Assembly (NCBI GenBank): GCA_036346355.1
Contig: CM070580.1
Span: 64,620,854-64,684,853 of the forward strand
Length of the DNA stretch: 64,000 nt
Source: Rhipidocladum racemiflorum
Lineage: Eukaryota > Streptophyta > Magnoliopsida > Poales > Poaceae
Reading direction: 5' to 3'
Below the pieces are notes generated by a model. It had not been told where the DNA came from, did no database searches, and worked only from the letters and a program-made list of their open reading frames with translations. Of the stretch, positions 1 through 13,100 are shown in pieces. Position 1 is the stretch's first letter; every line of letters starts with the position of its first letter. The position numbers and the translations under genes were made by a program.

Positions 1-628
1 AAATAACTTGGACTTGAAAGGTTGGGTTTGGTCTAATAATGATGTTGATGGAAATGTGGATTAGGAGTGGGGAAGATGTTTATTTAGCTCCTAGAAAAGT
101 TATTGATGCTTTACTCGTTCTACTGCTTTTGAATCTACTTATGATACTTGTTAAATGCTGTTTACTGCAAATATACCTTGAGCTATTCCTTTGTATCAAG
201 CCATGCATATAGTATATTAGCTTGCATTCTGTGCATGACTTGCTGAGTACCAAGTACTCACCCTTGCCGCAATACAACACCAGTTGAAGAAGAATCTACA
301 CCAGCTTTGGAGGAGGAGCTCCCAGAGGAACCGTCTAACTAGGGAGCGAGCCCAGTCAGTTGCCTGTGGTATACTGGATGGTGCCACGAAGTTATCTTAT
401 TTTCCGCTGCAGTTATTTATCTTTTAATAAGTTTCACCCTGCGAGGCGTATATTTGTAACTTGACCTTAAGGTCAAGCAACCAGTTTGATTATCTAATTA
501 AAGTACTTTATTAGTATCGAGTGGTATGATTGTGATATTTACCAATGTGGAGACTGTGTGCACTAGCGCGTTCCTGGACTAGTGCTGAATACATAGAGGG
601 TCCGGATTTGCAAATTCGGGTCCCGACA
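1..628 (+). repeat. 3' part of a RIRE3-like gypsy LTR, cut by the window edge
   Basis: The segment aligns by eye with the 3' third of the solo LTR at 35659-39145. It shares the stretch around AGCTATTCCTTTGTA, the polyadenylation-region block and the terminal GGGTCCCGACA. No TGGTATCAGAGCC primer site follows the end, so this is a 3' LTR or a solo LTR rather than a 5' LTR. Its left end lies outside the window, so the target duplication cannot be checked. Confidence 0.85.
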
Positions 629-810
629 ATCCATTAATTAAAACTTTCAATCTTTATCTTCTATACACAATATGACCTCTTACCTAATAATTAAATTCTA
701 ATAATGACAATTTTACACAATAATGTTTATACTTTTGGAAAAGTGCAGAAATAGTGCTATCTTACAATATTCTAAGCATATATGAATTATAAATTATCTC
801 TTTGTAATGC
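629..810. other. AT-rich spacer
   Basis: No coding signal, tRNA or recognisable repeat terminus is visible here. It may be the outer flank of the CACTA relic or ordinary intergenic DNA. Confidence 0.5.
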
Positions 811-1282
811 TAGAGGAGGGAAAATCACTAGCTAGACACTTGCCATGAACACTTGAGCTTCAAATGGCATGAAGCAAATGACCCACTCTAGTGTGTTAGG
901 TTCGATAAAACAAGACACGAAGAAACAAGAACACTTATACGATTTCATGAGAACACTGGTTTATGTGAAGTAATTGTAAAAAATGTTTGACTGTATTCAC
1001 TTCCTTGCTTCTCTTCTTCTATAAATCTTACTGATCCTCCCTCGCCCATGTGGGAGGGTTAGTAAGATATATAGAAAAAGAGAGGCATGAAAGTGAGTAC
1101 TGTCAAACATCTCTTTAATTACTTCTCATGAACCAGTGTTCTTATGAACTAGTGCATAAGTGTTCTTGTTTCTTCGTGTCTTGTTTTATCAAACCTGACA
1201 CACTAGCGTGCGTGATTTGCTTCATGTCATTTGAAGCTCAAGTGTTCATGGCAAGTATCTAGCTAGCAATTTCCTCCCTCTA
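811..1282. repeat. Long foldback (inverted repeat, about 230-bp arms)
   Basis: The left arm reads inward from TAGAGGAGGG. The reverse complement of the right arm (ending CCCTCTA at 1282) matches it almost throughout, roughly 85-90 percent by eye. Matching blocks include CTTGCCATGAACACTTGAGC and AAGACACGAAGAAACAAGAA. The tip is CCTCCC, a loop of about ten bases, then GGGAGG near 1046. An RNA read from either strand would fold into one very long stem, so it could be a foldback transposon or a hairpin source of small RNAs. It has no protein-coding content. No clear target duplication is seen. Confidence 0.85.
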
Positions 1283-1500
1283 CCTCTCTTCCCCATTGTC
1301 CTCCTCTTCGTTGCCGCCCATCCTCCTCTACCCCCTCTTCCCCATCGCCTGAAATGTGTAAGTATATGTCGCCTGAAAATTTAAATACTGAAATGTGTAA
1401 GTATATGTTACCTATGTAAGTATATGTTAAATGTGTAAATATACTTTTGTTGATATTTTTTCGTTAATTTTCAATGCCTTCTTCTAGCCTAAGAAATAAC
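1283..1500. repeat. Pyrimidine tract and short imperfect tandem repeat
   Basis: A CT-rich run at about 1283-1350 is followed by three or four copies of a unit resembling TGTAAGTATATGT at about 1357-1440. The rest is AT-rich and leads into the CACTA ORF remnant. It could be leader sequence of that element. Confidence 0.5.
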
Positions 1501-1501
1501 G

Positions 1502-1660
1502 ATGGAGGGCGAAGGATTTGATTGAGAGGAGTTCATGAGAAATTTGATTGCGGGAGATGATCTTGTCGAGGTGGGGGATCGTGAACCCACCCTCGTGGAT
1601 TGTGAACCCGATGAGGCCGCCGAGGCCGCAAGACCTGTCGAGTCCGCTGAGGCCGCAATG
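1502..1660 (+). pseudogene. First exon of the CACTA relic ORF
   Basis: An ATG at 1502 opens a frame that hits TGA at 1523 and otherwise reads through an acidic, Ala-rich stretch to GCAATG followed by GTAATT, a plausible 5' splice site at 1661. The downstream part of the same gene is inferred to continue at 13628, after the retrotransposon inserted at 1731-13622. The link rests on position and on the similar style of grass CACTA ORFs, not on a distinctive domain in this exon. Confidence 0.5.
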
Positions 1661-1725
1661 GTAATTAGTACGAATGCATATATGCCGGTTGCACTATCAT
1701 GCTAAGTCAACATTCCAATCCGTTC

Positions 1726-1730
1726 ATGAT
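1726..1730. repeat. Target site duplication ATGAT, left copy
   Basis: ATGAT directly precedes the LTR start at 1731 and is repeated exactly at 13623-13627 after the other LTR. A 5-bp duplication is standard for Ty3/gypsy integration. Confidence 0.95.
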
Positions 1731-4700
1731 TGTCGGGACCCCGAATTTGCAAATCCGGACCCTCTGTGTATTCAGCACTAGTCCAGGAACGCGCTAGTGC
1801 ACACAGTCTTAACATCGGTAAATATCACAATCATACCAATCGATATTAACAAAGTACTTTATTTAAATAACCAAAGTGGTTACTCGACCTTATGGCCAAG
1901 TTACAAATATATGCCTTGCAAGGCAAAACTTATTCAGAGAAAAATAATAGCAGCGGAAAATCAAATAGCTTCGTGGCGCCATCCAAAGATACCACGCAAA
2001 TCGATCGGCTCGCATCCCTAAGTAGACGGATCCTCTTGGAGTTCCTCCTCCAAAGCTGGCGTAATCTCCTCTTCAACTGATATTGTGTTGAGGCAAGGGT
2101 GAGTACTTGGTACTCAGCAAGTCATGCACAGAATGCAGGCTAATATACTATATGCATGGCTTGATACAAAGGAATAGCTCAAGGTATATTTGCAGTAAAC
2201 AGCATTCGAAAAGTAATATAAGTAGATTCGAAAGCAGTGGAAATAAGTAAAGCGTAAATAACTTTTCAAGAAGTTTAATAAACATTTTTCCCCCATCCTA
2301 AACCATATTTCCATCATCTTCATTATTAAACCAAACCAACTTCCAAATCCAAGTTATTTTCAGAAAATCTAACCCTTGACTGTAATTCCCGAGCATTGTC
2401 CAAGACAGTGGACTCCTGGCTATTTAAATAGATTCTACACTGGCAGAGGTTATGCACTTTACCCACAAGATACAAATCAAACACCACAAAGGCGAAGTTC
2501 CTCAGTAATAAAGCCTTTGGGAAGCCTCAAACAACACATTGTGGTCCTCTCCTGGTTCAGGTTTCTACACCATCCCTTCCTTAGCCAAGGCGAAGTATGG
2601 GACCAACACACCGATTAGATGGGTATCTCGGCCACACCCACGATACGCCCCCGTATAATCACACAAACGGTGTAATTGACACCTCGAGGCTCCACAAGTG
2701 AGTCCTTAGCGACTTAGTCAACTAGGCCGTCCTGACCATTCCCATGTGTTGCAAGTATGACCAGTTCAAAGGCTTGCAAGGTTAAGTCCTTAGAGTGACC
2801 AGTGGCAAGACTACTCCGAAGAACCAAATCAATATCCCCAATGCCACAACCGCCTTACTGATTACTCTTGCCACATGCCCCTTGGCCGAAACCTGTTTAT
2901 CAAACCCCGCTTGATTACCATGCACCACGTGCCATCAACATCACATGATACTTTTCAAAACAGTTCAATATATCATTAAGTCAATATTAACATTTGATTG
3001 TCCAAAATCATGTCATGAGCACGAAAGGTGAGTCTAAGCAAAGATACTACAAATCTGCCTAAACCCATGTTGGCAATTTAATAATGTCCAACTAGTAAAC
3101 CACAACTAGGTGACAAAGGGTCATGGCACATACTTAAGTAATCAAGGTGTCATATAGCAAATTGGTATTTATCAACCCCTGTGTTTAAACAAAGTATTTT
3201 TCTAATTGAACCAAAGATGCAATAGTTTAAATCAAAATAGATTTCAAAATGGGATCAATATGGTCAAAGCACAACTTGCCTTCAAAAAGTACTCTGCTCT
3301 TGGTCTTGAGTTGGATCCCGAGTCAACACTTCTCCTTCAATCCTTCCCAGACTTCAACGCGTCTGCACAAGTAAAGTAGCGTGCAAATAGCAAAACACAA
3401 ATAAACAATAGGCAAAACATCCTAAAACTCCAAATAAAATCCATAAACAGAGAGAACATAATTTTCTGGATTTTTAGAACCGAATCACAAATTTGGAGTT
3501 AGAACTTAAAGTTATGATTATTTAAAGTTTAAATAATCATTTAAATAATTTTACAGAGAAAAACTTAGTCCAAAAATTAAATAAAATTCATATTTAGGTA
3601 GATCTTAATTTTATACAAATTTAGAAATTTGAATCACTCAAATCGGAGTTGAAACGCAAAAGTTATAAGCGCTAGTTTGAATCTAAATTTGAATTCTTTA
3701 ATTCGAATTAATAAATCATTTTCTTTTTCGAAATTAATTATTGCGTCAAAGATGGACACGTGGCAAAGATCGATTGGTCTCAGTTGACGTCGGCCGGTCC
3801 ATGGACTTGGTCCACGGCCGTCCACCGTGGACTCGGGCCCACGACTCCACGTGAGATCGACATGCGGGCCCACTCGTGACGTTATCGGTCGCCGACGCCG
3901 GGACTCAAATTTCACGATCTTTGACATGTGGGACCCATGCGGACGCCACGGTATCGTCAGCCGGTGACGCTGGCCCCTGTCGGGCTGACCACGCACGCGC
4001 CGCGCTGGCGCGGCTCGGCTTCTGGACGCTGGCCTGACAATGTGGGCCGTTGGTTTGAAATCCGACGGCTAGGATTGAGTTTGGCCTCATGTGCTTGGGC
4101 GACGCGGATCGATCGTGGGCCGTTGGATCTTGATCCAACGGCCCAGATCCAATCTAACCTGGTGCGCTTCTTGATACGCAGCGCAACCTAAGTCGCTGGA
4201 TCTAGATCCAACGTTGGGGATTAGATCTAGGATTTTCAACGGGGAAACTCACCGAGGTGACGCGTGGCACGACCGGGCCTTTGGATCTTGATCTGACGGC
4301 TGAGTGGAGCTCGGCCGATGGCGGCTTCACGGCGGAGTGCAGTGCCGGCTGAGATTCGCGACCACCCAAACGCGGGCGTGCTCGGCGAGATGGATGGTGT
4401 CTTCGGCGCGCCCGGCCTCGGGGTTTCTGAATCCGGGGTCAATGGCGGCGAGATCATGACGGCGGCGAGGCGCAAGAGGACCGGCGCGCTATGCCACGCA
4501 ACTACGGCGCAGCGATTCCGGCGAATCCGACCGGCTGTAGAGCTCGCGTGGTTAGGGCAAGAAGTGCGCTGGGTCACGGCGGTCCTAAAGTGCGATCCGG
4601 CATTAAATAGCCTCTGCCTGGCGCGGAAGACGGAGACCTAGTTCTTCACGGCGCATGGGCAGCAAGGCGGAGTCGGCTTCGGACTGACGAAGAGACGACC

Positions 4701-5214
4701 ACTCGCCGTCACGTGGCGCGATCAACGGCCACGATCGACGGGCGCGATCGGATCCGGCGGATACGGCTCAACCGCAGACGCGGATCTCACCGCTGGATCT
4801 TGATCCAACTGGGATTGATTAGTGGCTTTGAGCTAGTTTGATCGAGTCAACTGCCTCGGTGATTCAGTCCGACTCGGGTTCCGAGTCCTGGTCGGATGAA
4901 CAAGATTTACTGACCCGAGTTGAATTTCCAGCGATTTAATATTTAAAATAATTCAGAATTCATTTAATTCATTAAAAATAGCAAAAGACTCGTAAAATTC
5001 CAAAAATTCGGAAAATATTTTGGATCATTTTGACTCAAATAAAATATTTCCAACAAAATTTTATTTGCAAAATTAAATTCTTTAATTATTTCAAAATGGA
5101 ATAAATTCAAATAAATTTCAAATAAATTCAAATAAATTCCAGAAAATTCCAAAAATTCACCAAAGTACCAAATCACACATGAATTTAAGAAAAGCAAAAT
5201 TTTGGGGTGTTACA
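1731..5214 (-). repeat. 3' LTR of the minus-strand RIRE3-like element
   Basis: It starts TGTCGGGACC and ends GGGTGTTACA on the plus strand, so in element orientation it reads TGTAACACCCC to GGTCCCGACA. It is 3484 bp and closely matches 10166-13622. Differences from the partner are mostly short clustered indels and substitutions. Short ORFs inside, such as one from 1797, also occur in the partner LTR and are not genes. Confidence 0.95.
4602..4610 (-). promoter_or_regulatory. TATA-like box of the LTR promoter
   Basis: ATTAAATAG on the plus strand reads CTATTTAAT in element orientation. The same box recurs at the matching place in the other LTRs (13004, 36256, 57958), downstream of a GC-rich block. 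In this 3' LTR it could only drive outward transcription. Confidence 0.45.
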
Positions 5215-5226
5215 AACCTCCCCCCT
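5215..5226 (-). other. Polypurine tract of the minus-strand element
   Basis: AACCTCCCCCCT next to the LTR reads AGGGGGGAGGTT in element orientation, the expected plus-strand primer directly 5' of the 3' LTR. The related element has AGGAGGGAGGTT at 57369-57380. Confidence 0.85.
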
Positions 5227-5227
5227 T

Positions 5228-8200
5228 AATAGAATCTCGTCCCCGAGATTCAGGGCTCACTACAGAATAGGTTTGGAAACTCTTTCTTCAAATCCTCTTC
5301 AAGGCCCAAGTCGCCGCTTCTTCATGGTTGTCTAATCGAACTCTACAGAACGGGTTGACTTGTTTCTAGTTCTCGATCCATTGTGTCTAGAATCCTCACT
5401 GGATGCTCCTTATAAGTCAAGTCCTCTTGCAACTCAATTGATTCTAACTGAACTGCTCGTGAACTCAGACACTTCTTCAACTGGGACACATGGAATACGC
5501 CATGCACTCGCTAACGCATCATGCAATTCCAATTTGATAAACAACTCGCTCTGCTCAAAATCTTAAATGGTCCAACATAACGGGGTGCAAGTTTCTGGCA
5601 TGGAACCTCTTAACTCCTCGAGAGGCGTAACTCTGAGGTATACAAAGTCTTCTGGTTCAAAACTCCGCCTCGCGACGATTGTCAAGATAACTCTTCTGGC
5701 CGAGATTGGGCTATCTTCAACCTTTCCTAATCATGGCGACCGCTTCTTGACCTCTGAAGAATGTGTCAGGCCCAAAGACACTGACGCCACGGCCTCATTC
5801 CAATTCAATGGCGTCCGACATGGTCCACTATACAAAGGCCTCAAAAGGTGACATCTCAGAACTAGCTCGATAACTATTGTTGTAATCGAACTCAAAGATA
5901 CGGCAAACTCTTATCCCAAGAGGTAGCATAAGCTAATGCACAAGCTCTCAACATATCCTCAGTGACCAAGTTGACTCTTTCTGCCTGGCCCATCCGCCTG
6001 CGTGGATGATAAGTCAGATCAAGTTCAAACGGGTTCCCATGGCTTCATGCAACTTATTCCGTAACCTTGAGGTAAATTGGGTACCTTCGTCCGACATAAT
6101 CCTCTTTGGCACTCCGCGCAAACAAGACAACTCGATCATGTACAATTCGCTTAATTTATCTCCGAGTAAGTGGTCTTCACGGATAAAATGGGCTACTTTA
6201 GTCAAGCGATCCACTATAACCCATATGGAGTCATAACCTCCTTGAGTCTTCTAAGAAACCGTAATGAAATCCATTCCGATTTCCTCCCACTTCCACTCAG
6301 TATTTTCAGCGTAGCAACTCCTGGGTCTCTCGATGCATTGCCTTGACTCTTCCGGGCATACGCCGCGACAAGGCAACATGCTCGCAACTTCACGCTTCAT
6401 ACTCGGCCACCGTAATCTCTCCTTCAGTCCTCGATACATCTTGGCGCTTCCAGATGAATTGAGTACTTGAGTCATGGGCTTCTTCCGTAATCGCTTGCTT
6501 TAACTCCTTTTGTTAGGCACACAAATGCGATCCTTCATCCACAACGGCGCCTTGCTCATCCAACTTGGAAGTCCTCTCGCCTTGCCTTCCTCCTTGATGG
6601 ACTTAATCCTACTGGATCTTGTCATCATCCTTCGTCCTTCCTGATCTCGATCCTCTAGGGTAGGCTTTACTTCTAATGCGCCACGAATCCGCTTAGGTAC
6701 AACCTCAATCTTCATCTTTTGAAAATCCTCACATAACTCATCCTCGACTTCTGTGGCTAGCAACGCACTCACGGTATGGCTTTTCCGACTCAGAGCATCG
6801 GCTACTACGCTGGCCTTCCCGGATGGTAATGGATTCCAACATTGTAGTCCTTGATCAACTCTAACCATCTCTCTCGCCATATTCGTATCCGACTGGGTGA
6901 ATATGTACTTAAGGCTCTTATGATCTCAGATATACTTCACATCTGCTTCAATCGATAGTGACGCCATATCTTCAAAGCATGCACTACGGCGCTAACTCTA
7001 GGTCATGTGTCGGATAATTTTCTCTCATGCGCCTCAACTGCCTTGATGCATGTTTACTTTACCTTCCATTCCTCGCATCAAAGACACATCCAAGTCCTTA
7101 CGCGATGCGTCACAATAAATATCGGCTTTGAGCAACATCCGTAGAACTAACACCGGCAGTCGATGTCAATCGCTTCTTCAGCCTCCTGAAATCCTTTCTC
7201 ACATTCTCAAGCGCCCATGCAAACTTCTTTCCTTCTTCAAAGATTTGCGTAAGAGGTTTCGCAATTGTCGAAGCCTTCGATGAAACGGGCGGTAGTATCC
7301 TCGCCATTCCAAGGAAACTCCGACCGGGTCACGCCTTCGCCTCCCAATGTAACACAGCCTTCTACTTTGCTTGGATCTACGGCGACTCTTCCGGGTCATT
7401 ACATGTCCAAGAAACTCCACCTTGTCCTTCCAAAAATCACACTTGGCCGAACTTGGCTAAAAGTTGTCGCTCCTCGCCTTTTCCAAAACTCGCCTTAAGT
7501 GTTCGGCATGTTCGCTTCCTGCCTTAGAGTAGATTAGGATATCGTCTATGAACACGACGACAAACTTGTCCAAATATTCCATGAACACCTTATTCATCAT
7601 ATTCATGAAATAAGCCGGCGATTCGTCAAATTTTCAAAGGACATAATCAGAACTCGTAATGTCCATATCTTGACGAGAATGCGCCTTCTGAATATCTTCC
7701 GATCGGATCTTCAATCGATGGTATCCCGATCTCGTGATCAATCTTGGAGAAGACTCCGGCTCCTCTCAACCGGGATCAAACAAATCATCAATCCTGGGTA
7801 GCGGATACTTATTCTTCATGGTGACTTCATGGAGTGCACTAGTCAATGCACATCCCGAAACTCCCGCCCTTCTTCTTGACAAACAAAACCGGGTGCTCTA
7901 CGGCGACTAACTTGGTCCGATAAATCCTTTCTCCATTAACTCTTCTAGCTGTTTCTTCATTTCTACCAACTCCTCGTGGACATCCGATAGGGTCTCTTTG
8001 CTATCTGGTACTGCACTGTACAAGCTCTATCACAAACTCTATGTCCCTCGTCTCAAGCGGCATACTGTAGATCTTCGGAAAACATCGGGTACTCATTCAC
8101 TACCGGGACATCCTCTATGCCGATTGCCTTGGTACTCGTTAACCATCAACGTCCATCTCTAACTGCAAAGTGGGCTTGAAATTCCACTTTCTTCCCACAC

Positions 8201-8590
8201 GGGCTCTCAATCGAGATAGTCCTTCGCCCACAATCCAATACGGCCTTGTGCTTGGATAACCAATCCATTCCCAATATGACATCTAAGGTCCTGGGTCTCC
8301 AAAATTATAAGGTTTGCTAGGAACTCTATTCCATCTATTAGTATTCTCACCCTAACATCCTACTTTGCTCGGAGTTCTGGAACTGTGGGTTTGAACTAAA
8401 AGCATGCACTTAAGTCTTGCAATTCTCAAATCATTTCTAGTAGCAAAGCCTTTCGCGAAACAAACGAATGCGTAAGCTCCGTGAGTCAAACAAACTGTTG
8501 CAGGTGTACTCGAGTTAACAAGTAACTTACCCAAGACGATCGTCCGTAGCATTCTCGCAGTGCATCCATGTGACATGGTTGACTCGGCCT
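5228..8590 (-). pseudogene. Decayed gypsy pol (protease, RT, RNase H, integrase)
   Basis: Read right to left, fragments match the better copy at 53957-57345 in order. Protease-like sequence lies at about 8350-8580 (LGKLLVNS), RT at about 7200-8000, the end of RNase H near 6780-6900, integrase zinc-finger region near 6250-6480, and integrase core near 6014-6214 (MDRLTKVAHFI, GTQFTSR). Frameshifts occur every 100-250 bp, and many 10-30 bp pieces are missing, so no enzyme can be made. A chromodomain-like end is expected near 5250-5400 but I could not read it clearly. Confidence 0.85.
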
Positions 8591-8639
8591 CTCACCACGG
8601 TCTCGGGGTGTGGCTCTCGTGGCCGGGCGCCCTAGCTGG

Positions 8640-9648
8640 GTGGTTCCTAGGTTGAAGCGAACTGGGGTCACTCTCGCTGTCTTCTTGGGACAATCATGGC
8701 AAAGTGTTCAAGGCTCAGCTTGTAGCGGCGTCTCACCGCCTCTTTTGCACGACGCTCGTAGCGAAGCGGGGCCGGGTCCCGTAGTTCTCGATTGGCGTGT
8801 CTTGGTGCTGGGGATGGTGTCCTTGTTGCACTCGTGGGTTGGAATCAAGAATTGATTTGGTGCAACCCTCAAGCGCCGCTATGCTTCGGCGTGATCCTTT
8901 GTTGCATCCTCGCGCTTCTGTTCTCATCCAGCCTTGCGCTTTGTCCTCAAGAATAAGCGCCTTATTCACCAACTCTTGGTAATCTGGAAAGGTGTGAGTG
9001 ATCAACCCTACTTGCAATCCCGAGTTAAGTCCTTCATAAAACGAGACTGCCTCGATTTATCTGCCGCTACATCCTCAGTGCGAGCGTGCTAGCCGTGGTG
9101 AACTGTTCGTAGTCGGCCACCGGCTGATTACCTTGCTTGTGCTCAACTCCTCCTTCTTAAGGTCCATGATTCCTTCAGCACGTGATACGCTTAATGCACT
9201 GTGAACTCTTCCCAAGTGATATCTTGAGGGTTCTCTCGCGGGCACGGTTCTCCCACCATTCGGCCGTCGTTCCTTCCACCGATGAGAAGCGTAGAGTACC
9301 TTCTCATTTCCTATGCATTGAGCTATGTGTAGCTTCCTCTCAATTGATCTTAACCAATCATCGGCCTCCAATGGATTGGCATTCCCAGAGAAAGTGGGTG
9401 GGTGAGTCCTCATGAACTCTGACAGCCTTGTATTCTGGCGTGGCCCCTGATTAACTTGATTAGCAGTGGCCTGAGCAAAGGACGTGCTGCATTTGTTGCA
9501 TCATAGCATGCATCAACTGAGTCTGGGCAGCAAGAAAAGCTCCGAAATTCTGCATATCCAGTGGCGGTGCCGGTGCTCCATCATTGGGGTTTTCTGCTGG
9601 GCGAGAACCACTCCCATTGCTTCCAAAGTTTCCACGGGTATTCACCAT
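8640..9648 (-). pseudogene. Decayed gypsy gag
   Basis: The start MVNTRG at 9648 matches the gag start of the other copy (35155). Blocks follow for MQNFGAFLAAQTQLMHAMMQ, then RTHPPTFSGNANPLEADDWL (about 9350-9413), MQVGLITHTFPDYQELVNKA (about 8960-9017), and the end of the zinc-knuckle region near 8640-8700. Several frameshifts separate the blocks. Gag would form the retrotransposon particle; this copy cannot encode a full one. Confidence 0.88.
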
Positions 9649-10148
9649 CTGTCGATTTGCTCTAGGTTTAGAGATGAGAGGGAAACAAGAATAGACAAGT
9701 AATATGGAACTTATGCGGGGCGAAAGGGGTAACTTTAAGGTCCAACTTTATTATTAATAACTTGGTATGGCTGCTTACAATGCCTAAGGGCCTTGCAACA
9801 CATACTGCACACTCAGCAAACAAAGCAAATCCAAATCGAACTAACTCGGGGGGTCTAACGCCTAAGGGTGACTCTTTATTCTATGACGCGACTCGGCGAA
9901 GGAGTCTCACTATAGAACCTATGCTCACTCATCGAGAAAACCTCCATCTGTCACAAGAGTGCTTTACGTAAGAACTCGGAATTTTTAAATTGTGACAAGG
10001 TAAGGGAAAATTTCAGCAAGAGACAAGAAAAGAGAGAAGGGGATAAGTCGAGATGTCATTTCTTATCTTGAAAATTTTTAGCTTTAGAAAATAGGTTTTA
10101 TCCTCACTACGACCATTCTAGCTTAGGGTTGAGCCTACGGTCAAGTAT
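9649..10148 (-). other. Leader between primer site and gag, ORF0 missing
   Basis: About 500 bp separates the primer site from gag. It matches both ends of the 1.2-kb leader of the other copy (33920-35154) but lacks the middle, which there carries ORF0. The shared flanks are the block around TAGAATGGTCGTAGTGAGGA next to the primer site, and the block around GAGACTCCTTCGC upstream of gag. Confidence 0.75.
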
Positions 10149-10161
10149 GGCTCTGATACCA
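10149..10161 (-). other. Primer-binding site (tRNA-iMet type)
   Basis: GGCTCTGATACCA reads TGGTATCAGAGCC in element orientation, complementary to the 3' end of plant initiator tRNA-Met. It lies 4 nt from the LTR end at 10166. This fixes the orientation and makes 10166-13622 the 5' LTR. Confidence 0.93.
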
Positions 10162-10165
10162 CCTC

Positions 10166-13100
10166 TGTCGGGACCCCGAATTTGCAAATCCGGACCCTCT
10201 GTGTATTCAAAGACTAGTCCAGAACGCGCTAGTGCACACAGTCTTAACATCGGTAAATATCACAATCATACCAATCGATATTAACAAAGTACTTTATTTA
10301 AATAACCAAAGTGGTTACTCGACCTTATGGCCAAGTTACAAATATGTGCCTTGCAAGGCAAAACTTATTCAGAGAAAAATAATAGCAGCGGAAAATCAAA
10401 TAGCTTCGTGGCGCCATCCAGTATACCACAGGCAACTGACTGGGCTCGCATCCCTAAGTAGACGGATCCTCTTGGAGTTCCTCCTCCAAAGCTGGCGTAA
10501 TCTCCTCTTCAACTGATATTGTGTTGAGGCAAGGGTGAGTACTTGGTACCAGCAAGTCATGCAATGCACGCAGTGCTAATATACTATATGCATGGCTTGA
10601 TACAAAGGAATAGCTCAAGGTATATTTGCAGTAAACAGCATTCGAAAAGTAATATAAGTAGATTCGAAAGCAGTGGAAATAAGTAAAGCGTAAATAACTT
10701 TTCAAGAAGTTTAATAAACATTTTTCCCCCATCCTAAACCATATTTCCATCATCTTCATTATTAAACCAAACCAACTTCCAAATCCAAGTTATTTTCAGA
10801 AAATCTAACCCTTGACTGTAATTCCCGAGCATTGTCCAGTACCGTGGACTCGGCTATTTAAATAGATTCTACACTCTGCAGAGGTTATGCACTTTACCCA
10901 CAAGATACAGTCAAACACCACAAAGGCGAGTTCCCGTAACAAAGCCTTTCGGAAGCCTCAAACAACACAGGTGGTCCTCTCCGGTTCGTGCTCTACACCA
11001 TCCCTTCCCTTAGCCAAGGCGAAGTATGGGACCAACACACCGTTAGATGGGTATCGGCCACGCCACGACACGCTCCCGCACAATCACACAAACGGTGTAA
11101 TTGACACCTCGAGGCTCCACAAGTGAGTCCTTAGCGACTTAGTCAACTAGGGCCGCCCCATTCGACCATGTGGTTGCAAGTATGACCCAGTTCAAAGGCT
11201 TGCAAGGTTAAGTCCTTAGAGTGACCAGGGCAAGACTACCCGAAGAACCAAATCAACATCCCCAATGCCACCGGCCCACTGATTACTCTTGCCACATGCC
11301 CTGGCCGAAACTGTTTATCAAACCCCGCTTGATTACCATGCACCACGTGCCATCAACATCACATGATACTTTTCAAAACAGTTCAATATATCATTAAGTC
11401 AATATTAACATTTGATTGTCCAAAATCATGTCATGAGCACGAGTGTGTCTAAGCAAGATACTACAACGGTCCTAAACCCATGTTGGCAATTTAATAATGT
11501 CCAACTAGTAAACCACAACTAGGGTGACAAAGGGTCATGGCACATACTTAAGTAATCAAGGTGTCATATAGCAAATTGGTATTTATCTAACCCTGTGTTT
11601 AAACAAAGTATTTTTCTAATTGAACCAAAGATGCAATAGTTTAAATCAAAATAGATTTCAAAATGGGATCAATATGGTCAAAGCACAACTTGCCTTCAAA
11701 AAGTACTTGCTCTTGGTCTTGAGTTGGATCCCGAGTCAACACTTCTCCTTCGAATCCTTCCAGACTTCAACGCTCACTCGTAAAGCGTGCAAATAGCAAA
11801 ACACAAATAAACAATAGGCAAAAACATCCCAAAACTCCAAATAAAATCCATAAACAGAGAGAGAACATAATTTTCTGGATTTTTAGAAACCGAATCACAA
11901 ATTTGGAGTTAGAACGCAAAAGTTATGATTATTTAAAGTTTAAATAATCATTTAAATAATTTTACAGAGAAAAACTTTAGTCCAAAAATTAAATAAAATT
12001 CATATTTAGGTAGATCTTAATTTTATACAAATTTAGAAATTTGAATCACTCAAATCGGAGTTGAAACGCAAAAGTTATAAGCGTTTGAAGTTTGAATCTA
12101 AATTTGAATTCTTTAATTCGAATTAATAAATCATTTTCTTTTTCGGAAATTAATTATTATACAAGATGGACACGTGGCAGACCGGATTGGTCTGCCGACG
12201 TCCAATGGCCCATGGACTTGGTCCACGCCGCCGGGTCCACCGTGGACTCGGCCCACGACTCCACGTGAGACATGTGGGCTCACTCGGTGACGCGTCATCG
12301 CCGACGCCGGGACTCAACCCACGATGTCGACATGTGGGACCCATCGACGTCACTGATCGCCGCCGACACGCGGGCCTCGGCGTGTCGTCGCTGACCACGC
12401 ACGCCGCGCGCGCGCGCGGCTTCGGCTGGACGCTGTGGCACAATCGCGTGGCCGTTGGTTTGAAATCCGACGGCTAGGATTGAGTTTGGCCTCATGTGCT
12501 TGGGCGACGGATCGATCGTGGGCCGTTGGATCTTGATCCAACGGCCCGCATCCAATCTAACCTGGTGCGATTCTTGATACGCGGCGCAACCTAAGCCGCT
12601 GGATCTAGATCCAGCGGTTGGGATTAGATCTAGGATTTTCAACGGAAACTCACCGAGGTGACGTGGCACGATCCGGGCCTTTGGATCTTGATCGGACGGT
12701 TGGTGGAGCTCGGGTCGGCGATGGCTTCACTGGGCGGAGTTGCGTACCGCCGGCGCCGAGGCGGTGACCACCCAAACGCGGCGGTTGGGGCGTGCTCGGC
12801 GAGATGGATGGTGTCTTGGTGCGCCCGGCCTCGGGTTTCGAACTGGGGTCAATGGCGGCGAGAGCGGACGGCGAGGGCGAGGCAAGGACCGTGGCGGCGC
12901 TTCACGCAACTACGGCGAGCGATTCCGCGAACCCACGGCGGCTAGAGCTCGGCTGGTTAGGGCAAGAAGTGCGCGGGTCACAGGTCCTCGGGTGCGATCC
13001 GGCATTAAATAGCCTCGCCCGCGCGAAGACGGAGACCTAGTTCTTCACGGCGGCGCGGCGGGCGCGAGTCCGGCTTCGACGACGGCGAAGACGACGACGC

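Noticed and set aside
1797..2323. Short open frames on both strands inside the LTR
   Set aside because: The same frames recur in the partner LTR near 10232-10759. They are in LTR sequence with no domain and no constraint.
3634..4641. Overlapping Arg/Pro-rich open frames in the GC-rich LTR segment
   Set aside because: GC-rich DNA gives long frames on both strands by chance; they differ between the LTR copies.
10149..10161. Possible tRNA gene fragment
   Set aside because: Only the 3' complement of initiator tRNA-Met is present, next to an LTR end, so it is a primer-binding site.
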